From positions 39,178,501-39,242,500 of the forward strand of contig NC_050098.1 in assembly GCF_902167145.1 (NCBI RefSeq): a stretch of 64,000 nt of DNA. Direction: 5' to 3'. The position numbers and the translations under genes are program-made. The notes beneath the pieces were generated by a model that worked only from the letters and a program-made list of their open reading frames with translations, was not told the origin of the DNA and did not search any database. This document shows, piece after piece, positions 57,771 to 64,000 of the stretch (the first letter of the stretch is position 1; the number at the start of each line of letters is the position of its first letter). This DNA comes from Zea mays (lineage: Eukaryota > Streptophyta > Magnoliopsida > Poales > Poaceae).

Positions 57771-60700
57771 ATGGGTGTTCTCGGTGGAGCACCTCCTGCA
57801 AGCTGCCCAGCGACCCGGCACTGCGCAGAATGGGCCCGAATCTACTTGAGGTACTGCTTGTGCAGCCAGAAGGAAGGTGCTGCCCTGGCACTTGGGCTAA
57901 TCAGTGTCATAAGCTGGGGCTTCGCCGAGGTGCCACAGATAATGACAAATTACAGACAGAAGTCAACAGAAGGACTCTCTGTCGCTTTTCTTATGACCTG
58001 GATTGTTGGGTATGCTGTTTCAGATGTCTTATGCTCCTTGGAACTGGATGCGATTATATTATTTCACATGTCTTGGGCTCCTTGCATGTGATTTATATCA
58101 TGTCTCGATAATTGTACTTATACCTCGATGTTAAGCGTGGATCCCTATATAATTCCATCTTATGCTTCTATGATTGTGCAGGGATTTGTTTAACCTTGTT
58201 GGCTGCTTCCTCGAACCTGCTACTGTAAGATCCATTACTTATACTTAAAACGTAATTATTAACTTTTATAGTACATTTACAATTATTCATAAAGCGCACA
58301 CTTACATTCAAAAAAAAAACTCAGCACACTATGGCGCAGCAGAATATGGACAGTTAGACAGGAGTTCCAATTATACATCTGAAATTGACTAAGTTCCAAA
58401 TAGATCTGTGTTAATATTTGCAACGAAGTGGCATCTGTATAAGATGATTCTTATGTTGCTTGCTATTAAATCGCTCTAGTTACTAGTTTGCATTGATATA
58501 TTCACCTTTTTCCTTTTTACACTGAGATTGCATGAGATTTTTTTTTCTTAAGTGCCAAATATAATATTTTCATTTTGTTCATATTGCAGCTGCCAACTCA
58601 GATGTACATGGCACTGGTAAGGCATAATTCCAAGTTTCGCTGATATTTATTTTGGTTCCTGCAGTGTAATGATTGAACTTGGCTTTTGCAATGCAGCTAT
58701 ATACCATCACAACTCTAATTCTTACCGTACAGACGATATACTATAGCCACATCTACCATCGTCTTGAAGCAAAAAAATCCAGGGCAGCTAGCAAGGTGGT
58801 TGCTCCTAGTCATGCAGATAATTATGTTGGCACCCTTTTCTTATGAAATTTGTTCTGGGTCTTAACAAATTCATGTATCTGTTATGGGCTAGATCGGTGA
58901 GGGATTGGATAGGGGTATCGATGTGCAGGAACGTCGGTCAGGGGCCCATGCCCACGGCCGAGCAAGAGGGTTTCTCCCTTCTAATTATTGACTACATTAT
59001 TTCTCATCTATTGATTACATAAATAGGCCAGCTGATCGCCCCTATCTAGCTAGAGATTCTTATCTCCTTAAACTCTCCTAAGAACTCTCAACAACTACTT
59101 ACTGATAACCTTTCTAGATAATCTCAACTAATCTTCTAATCTTATCTCTAACTATTCTTATCTAATCTTCCTTGGAGGGCCTATGCAGCCATAGGCCCTC
59201 CGTGGGCCTCCTTAGGCCCTGACAGTATCACTTTATCTCTAACTATTCTTATCTAATCTCCCTTGGAGGGCCTATGCAGCCATAGGCCCTCCGTGGGCCT
59301 CCTTAGGCCCTGACAGTATCACTCTGTTAACAACTGTGATAAGCCAACCATATATAGCTTGTACTTGTGCATTCATAAATTCGCTTGGGGTCCCACCTCA
59401 TAGCTTAGTAGTTCAGTGTTCTTTATGTGCTCTTTCTTGTCTTACTGAATCATCCTTGATTTGACATGTGAACATTTATTCAATTTAGGGCATGTTCACT
59501 TGATATTGTTACATAACTTCTACTCTAACTGGTTTCTAAATATATTGTCTCCTCTCTTTTGGGAACACCCGTGGCTTTCAGGCTCAAAAGCATCAACGTG
59601 CGGATGCATCATTACGTGAAAGGCTTTTGGGTGCCAAGGACGGTGTGTTATCCAGAAACAACGGGTCAGATGCTACAGTCCTTATTCCAAGCTCACCTAT
59701 TCCTGTTAATGTGAAATTGGTCGACCAATACCATGGAAGCAGCCCCAACACCGACTACTACTACATGTAATGTTCTTGAGCTGCTTAATTTTCCCTACAT
59801 TTCTTTCCTTTATAGAAGCTATTGTCCACCATCTGTTAGAACAAATGTTATATATTTTTTCTTTATTTGTATGGACCTGATAACTCAAGAAGTATGCTTG
59901 TAAGTTGCTACTTTTCTGCTTTCACTAGTCAGTACTGTGCAATATGCTAACAAATAGTCAAATACATGTTCATGAATTTATAAGTTTGTAGTTGATTGTA
60001 CAGGTCAGCAAGATCTTTGTCCAGGAGTCCAGTGCCAACTGCTGGTACATGGTTGGGCAGTAATCGTCAATCGTTAATGACTCCTCCACAAACGAATGAT
60101 CAAAGGGGATCTTTAATTGGTGAAATCGCTCCAGCACATTCTGCACCATCTACTGTTACAAAAAATGCCCTCTCAGTGGTAAGTTAACTGCAGTCAACTT
60201 GCTACGTAATATCGTGAGGTTTGGAACTACATAAGTGTTTATTAATGTTTCAGGCACCATGGATGGGTCTTCTATTGGGTACGTGTCTCTTGCACATTTT
60301 GATTGGAAACACACATAGGGAGATGCCAAGTGGAACTGTCATACCAGTTGGAAGAAGGCTTTTAGTGTTTGTGGTAAGCTTACAGTTTCCCTCCAGTCAG
60401 CCCATGTGCGTTGAGTTGCTGACACAGAACATGGTTTCCAGATCACTCAGTTCACATGAATTAAATAATTTGGTATAAGTTTTACTGTAACTCCAACGGT
60501 GATTAATGACGTCTTAATTAATTTGTTCTTATGCCATAGGAGGGTCATGGAAATTCATCGCTCAGCCATGGCAATGGAAGTGAAATTGGACGCTATCTTG
60601 GTTGGGCTATGGCAATAATTTATATGGGTGGGCGCCTTCCCCAGATTTTGTTAAACGTGAGACTTCACAAAGTCCGAACATTTACTTTTCATGATTTCTC

Positions 60701-63212
60701 TTGCAGAAAATTGTTAAACATGAGACTTCACAATGTCCGAACATTTACTTTTCATGATTTCTCTTGCAGAAAATTTACATTTAAAAAAGATTTATCTTGG
60801 CCGCGTTTGTTTCGTTGGAATTGAATTCCATTCTAATAATTATAGTTTAGACACAAACTAATTAAGTTAATATATTTGTATATGTAGTATATTTGTATAT
60901 TATCCTAAATCATATGAGAGAGATGGTTATACACTACACTTATGCTATAGAGAATCAAGTAGAAGAGTGTGCAAGTGCTACATTAAAAAAGTAGCATGTA
61001 AATCTATAGAATCAATTTCCATCTCTCACCTCATGAATTTGAGATAAGCTTATATATAAACTTTGGAAAGTTGTGAAATGTCATATTCTAAAAAATAGCC
61101 TACTACATTAGTTAGATTCCAATTCTTCATAATGAAAAGAAACAAACAGGAAATATGTTCCGGTGGTACAATACTGGGTTACTGCATAGGGGCAATAATC
61201 TTAATATTTGTATTTGTACCATACATCTCCTTAATGAAAAGTTTTTTCGTTACTTATATATAGCTATTTTAGTTAAGAGATGCTCTGTATAAATAATAAC
61301 ATAATGCCTCGTAGTATGTTCTGACTTCTGAACTTTCTTTACTACCCTGCAGATGCAAAGAGGCCACGCTGAGGTAAGTCTACGTTCATCTCCATAGATA
61401 TTCTATTACTTGTTTTACAAACACCTCCACCTTTTCTTATCTATTTGACTGTTTGTAATTATTCACTATTTAATAAAGTAATTAAATAGGCAGTTTTTAA
61501 CTTAAAGCATACAGATTTACCCAGAAAAAGTTTAGGTAAAAAAGGTGAACAGCAAAATAGAATTAGTCATCATAAAGAAGTTACATTTACCCCTGTTGGC
61601 ATTTGGATTGCAGTTCATTTTCTATTTCTTAAATTGGACAACAGGAGATCATGTATCTATAACAAAATATAAAGAGCCATTAGTTTAATGTCCAATGTAA
61701 CCTAGAGGGGGAAGATGTTGTCTTTTGAATTGAGTCGGGATCAGAACTTCAGAAATCTCTCACGTTTTCTCGATGTCAAATAAGAGTGAGCTGTACTAAT
61801 AGCCATCTACTTCTAAACCTACCATTTGAAATTTTGAATAAGAGCTAGTTTTGTGAACATTTTGTTTGTGTCAAATGTCCAATTGGTACCTACAATCCTC
61901 TAATGCCTTTTCCCTGTTACAATGCTAATTAATGTGATTTATAATATTTCAGGGGTTGAATCCATTAATGTTTACCTTTGCTTTACTGGGAAATTCAACA
62001 TATGTAGGAAGGTAATCCATGAACCCAAATTCCATAGATTTTTTCCCTAGTAGTGTCTTGCCTAGCTACAAGGTACAATTTCTATAGAATAATCTTCTTA
62101 ATTTAATTGCATCTGTTATTATTTTTAGGAAGAGTTGTATGCCATTCTGTCAAAGTGATCTTGTGAGACATTAGCTTCCTTTATCGTGTTATGTAGTCTG
62201 CACAAGTTATCACACTGTTCTCCCATGTCATCTTCTCTTTTTGTGTGATCTCGAAACCTGGTGGAATGCATTACTGTTTTCTCATTGCTTCTTTTTTCAA
62301 TGCAGCATACTTGTAAATAGCTTGGACTGGTCGAAAGTTGGACCAAATCTCCCGTGGCTCGTAGACGCTGGAGGATGTGTTTTGCTGGATTCTTTTGTAT
62401 CCTTTACACCTCTCCTACTTTGGTCACAATATGTTTCTACTCCATAATACTTGTCTGAGTATAAATAAAACAAACGTTTGAGAAGAATATTAGTTACAGA
62501 AAAAGACAGGCCCTTAGGTGAGTACTGAGTACACAGCAAGTACCCTTTATACTTGGCCGTGACAATGTTAACCTCTGATTCCTTTTGGTTGAGGTCAACC
62601 CATGTGGCCATGTAGAAGTTAAATATTGACCAATAATTAGTCAAATTATATGAATACTCAACATAGATAGCGGCACCAATAGCTTCATATTCAAATCACA
62701 TTTAAGACCCCGCTGATTTTATAGCATTGATAATAAAATGTAGGATAAAACATATTTTTAAAAGCTATTCCTAATTTAAAATACGCACCAGATTGATAGA
62801 CGAATCCAGTCATTTTTGTGTGCGTCAATGTTCACAAAAAACCAGATTGATAGACGAATCCAGTCATTTTTGTGTGCGTCAATGTTCACAAAAAAATGGG
62901 ATGAGCGTACTAAGCGGTTCAACCCAAAAAATTAAACTGATGGAAGAAGGTAGTCAATTCACTTATATACTTCAACAGTCCTCATGCAGTAACCGCACAT
63001 GTTGGTTTTATGTGAACCTGTTAACCTATGCTCCACTGATAAAATATTCTCCAACTTTGCTGCACAAAATATTTGGAATAGTTGTATTGTTAATTTACTT
63101 TTAGTGGACAGCCCTTAACCATGTTGCACAGATCATTCTTCAGTTCCTTTATTTCCATTATCGGAAGCAAAGGGAGCTTTCAGATGAGCACGACAAAGCA
63201 GATAAAGCCTGA
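57771..63212 (+). CDS. PQ-loop repeat membrane protein (lysosomal/vacuolar basic amino-acid transporter family)
   Basis: Twelve exons with GT-AG borders and consistent phase give 418 codons: 57771-58009, 58182-58224, 58590-58616, 58697-58795, 59582-59766, 60004-60178, 60254-60373, 60540-60656, 61353-61373, 61953-62011, 62306-62396, 63132-63212 (TGA). The start MGVLGGAPPASCP is the first ATG after a likely leader acceptor (TTGCAG). PQ motif 1 is FAEVPQIMTNYRQKS (PQ 55-56), PQ motif 2 is MGGRLPQILLN (PQ 330-331), each followed by a membrane helix (LVGCFLEPATLPTQM, VDAGGCVLL). About seven helices are expected. The Ser-rich loop (137-256) with SARSLSRSPVP matches plant members. The family includes yeast Ypq and animal PQLC2/LAAT-1 cationic amino-acid exporters of vacuole or lysosome; the substrate here is inferred. 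No stop or frameshift is seen. Confidence 0.93.
58880..59315. mobile_element. Solo LTR in intron 4 of the PQ-loop gene
   Basis: The segment begins TGTTATGGGC and ends GGCCCTGACA, with the 5-bp target duplication GTATC at 58875-58879 and 59316-59320. No internal element sequence remains. CATAAATAG near 59026 is TATA-like on plus. The length includes a later 91-bp duplication. Confidence 0.82.
59143..59323. repeat. 91-bp tandem duplication at the solo LTR end
   Basis: TATCTCTAACTATTCTTATC starts units at 59143 and 59234. Each unit runs through GAGGGCCTATGCAGCCATAG to CCTGACAGTATCACT, so it includes the LTR end and the target duplication. Confidence 0.92.
60648..60773 (+). repeat. 63-bp tandem duplication across the exon 8 splice donor
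   Basis: TTGTTAAACGTGAGACTTCA at 60648 repeats at 60711 as TTGTTAAACATGAGACTTCA. The first has the GT donor used by exon 8; in the second the donor is AT. Each unit ends TTCTCTTGCAGAAAA, an acceptor-like site. Confidence 0.95.
60799..61151. mobile_element. MITE-like repeat in intron 8 of the PQ-loop gene
   Basis: Begins GGCCGCGTTTGTTTCGTTGG and ends AAAAGAAACAAACAGG, inverted over about 10 bases. Related to 51440-51795. Confidence 0.7.
62787..62894. repeat. 54-bp tandem duplication in intron 11
   Basis: ACCAGATTGATAGACGAATC starts units at 62787 and 62841; the two are identical apart from the A-run at the end. Confidence 0.95.
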
Positions 63213-63650
63213 CAGAAATGGTTTCTTCTTCAGTACAAAGGTCTGGTTCTCCTATTATGAACATTTGTTATGCTGCACTGTAGTTGTGGTCTGATGGGAA
63301 CCCTTGTACAGAATTCGCAATTTTGAGTATAATGTAAGTCTTGAATGATGTGTCAAACTGAAGTAGGGAGATAGAATGTAGGAGGCATATTCACTCTATT
63401 CTATTGTTGTATACGTGCGTATGCAGAACTGAAGCTGAAATGAGTACCTCATACAACTGGCTCTGGGTAGCAGCATCATTCTTACGTGAAGAGCACCACT
63501 CATACTCAGGAGTCGGGACAGATTTGGAGCGTCATTTCACTGGTTGCTGCTTGGGGAGGGTAGTTCTCACGGCGTCATCTCTTGTGGAGAGGCTTGTGCA
63601 CTTAATTTGTCTTGTAGTATCAAAACGTCTTGTATAATATTATCACTGTT
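63213..63650 (+). other. 3' untranslated region and downstream of the PQ-loop gene
   Basis: No coding frame is recognised. AATATTATCACTG and similar AT-rich motifs near 63635-63650 may be near the poly(A) site. Exact end not visible. Confidence 0.4.
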
Positions 63651-64000
63651 CTCGAATATTGGTTCATTATCTCTGTTCTCGAATATTTGTTCTCAAATAT
63701 TTGTTACCTGTTAGTTTATTTTTGAAACGACGGAGGGAATATTTATTTATATGAGAGATTAGATGTAACTGGTCTGCTTTTGCTTTACATTCAATTTTTT
63801 TTCCTTCCCCTTTTTTTGTGCTGCAGAAACTTGCCCGAGAAATGTACATTCGTCGAATTAAAAATGCGCCTATTCTCGTTTTAGTTGCTCACAAGTTTCG
63901 CTGCTGGTTCCTTTATTTTGACCGCCTGCGTGATGCTGAACATCTTAATTAAATCACAAATTTAATTTTTTAAAAATAGAAAAATAGATATACTTAGAAT
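63651..64000. other. Downstream AT-rich DNA, possible MITE end
   Basis: GACGGAGGGAATA at about 63729-63741 resembles a Stowaway (Tc1/mariner MITE) terminus, but no partner end is visible. A short open frame before 63952 is not recognised. Confidence 0.4.

Noticed and set aside
1..64000. CRISPR arrays, prokaryotic operons or rRNA/tRNA genes
   Set aside because: The repeats are eukaryotic element repeats without spacer structure, and no RNA gene was recognised by eye.

Overview
The window looks like nuclear DNA of a grass, almost certainly maize (Zea) or a close relative. Reasons: stacked LTR retrotransposons, a Sirevirus with CACCGGAC..GTCCGGTG palindromes, a Tat-lineage Gypsy element with dual RNase H, Helitrons of the maize type (TCTCTACT start, CTAG end, A|T target), a CACTA element and a Mutator-like element. 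Only one gene looks intact, a PQ-loop membrane protein gene at the right end. The organism call is inference from element families.

Layout. (1) 1-39781 is one Tat-lineage Ty3/Gypsy element on the minus strand, cut by the left window edge. Its 5' LTR is 38418-39781, gag 35930-38183, pol 20209-24293, and a long 3' region with an antisense coiled-coil ORF and tandem repeats fills 16806-20160 plus 1-183. Two elements sit inside it. A Copia Sirevirus (184-16805, target duplication GCTAG) is itself split by a CACTA transposon (4147-11501, target duplication TTG). A second LTR element (24294-35929) has 4.1-kb near-identical LTRs, encodes only zinc-knuckle and protease-like proteins, and lies in gag. 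(2) 39782-40641 has no recognised content. (3) 40642-51339 is a minus-strand Helitron holding gene fragments and two younger plus-strand Helitrons (40957-43978 and 45111-47547). (4) 51340-51867 is a short spacer with a MITE-like repeat. (5) 51868-56332 is a Mutator-like element with ~150-bp TIRs, a 9-bp target duplication, a truncated mudrA-like transposase gene and an antisense gene for GRF-type zinc fingers. (6) About 56.6-63.65 kb is the PQ-loop gene: 12 coding exons, 418 codons, introns carrying a solo LTR, a MITE-like insert and three tandem duplications.

Relative ages. The Tat element has many stops and frame breaks, several of them CAG-to-TAG or TGG-to-TAG. The Sirevirus is moderately decayed. 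The 24294-35929 element is very young by its LTR match. The three Helitrons are ordered by nesting, and a repeat inside the host Helitron gives an internal empty-site control for one of them.

The most interesting items are: a CACTA gene in which two normally separate transposase genes were fused in frame by deletion and then broken by a 58-bp duplication; the MULE with an antisense GRF zinc-finger gene in the mudrB position; the young gag/protease-only LTR element with an altered protease active site and no target duplication; and the Helitron-in-Helitron nest.
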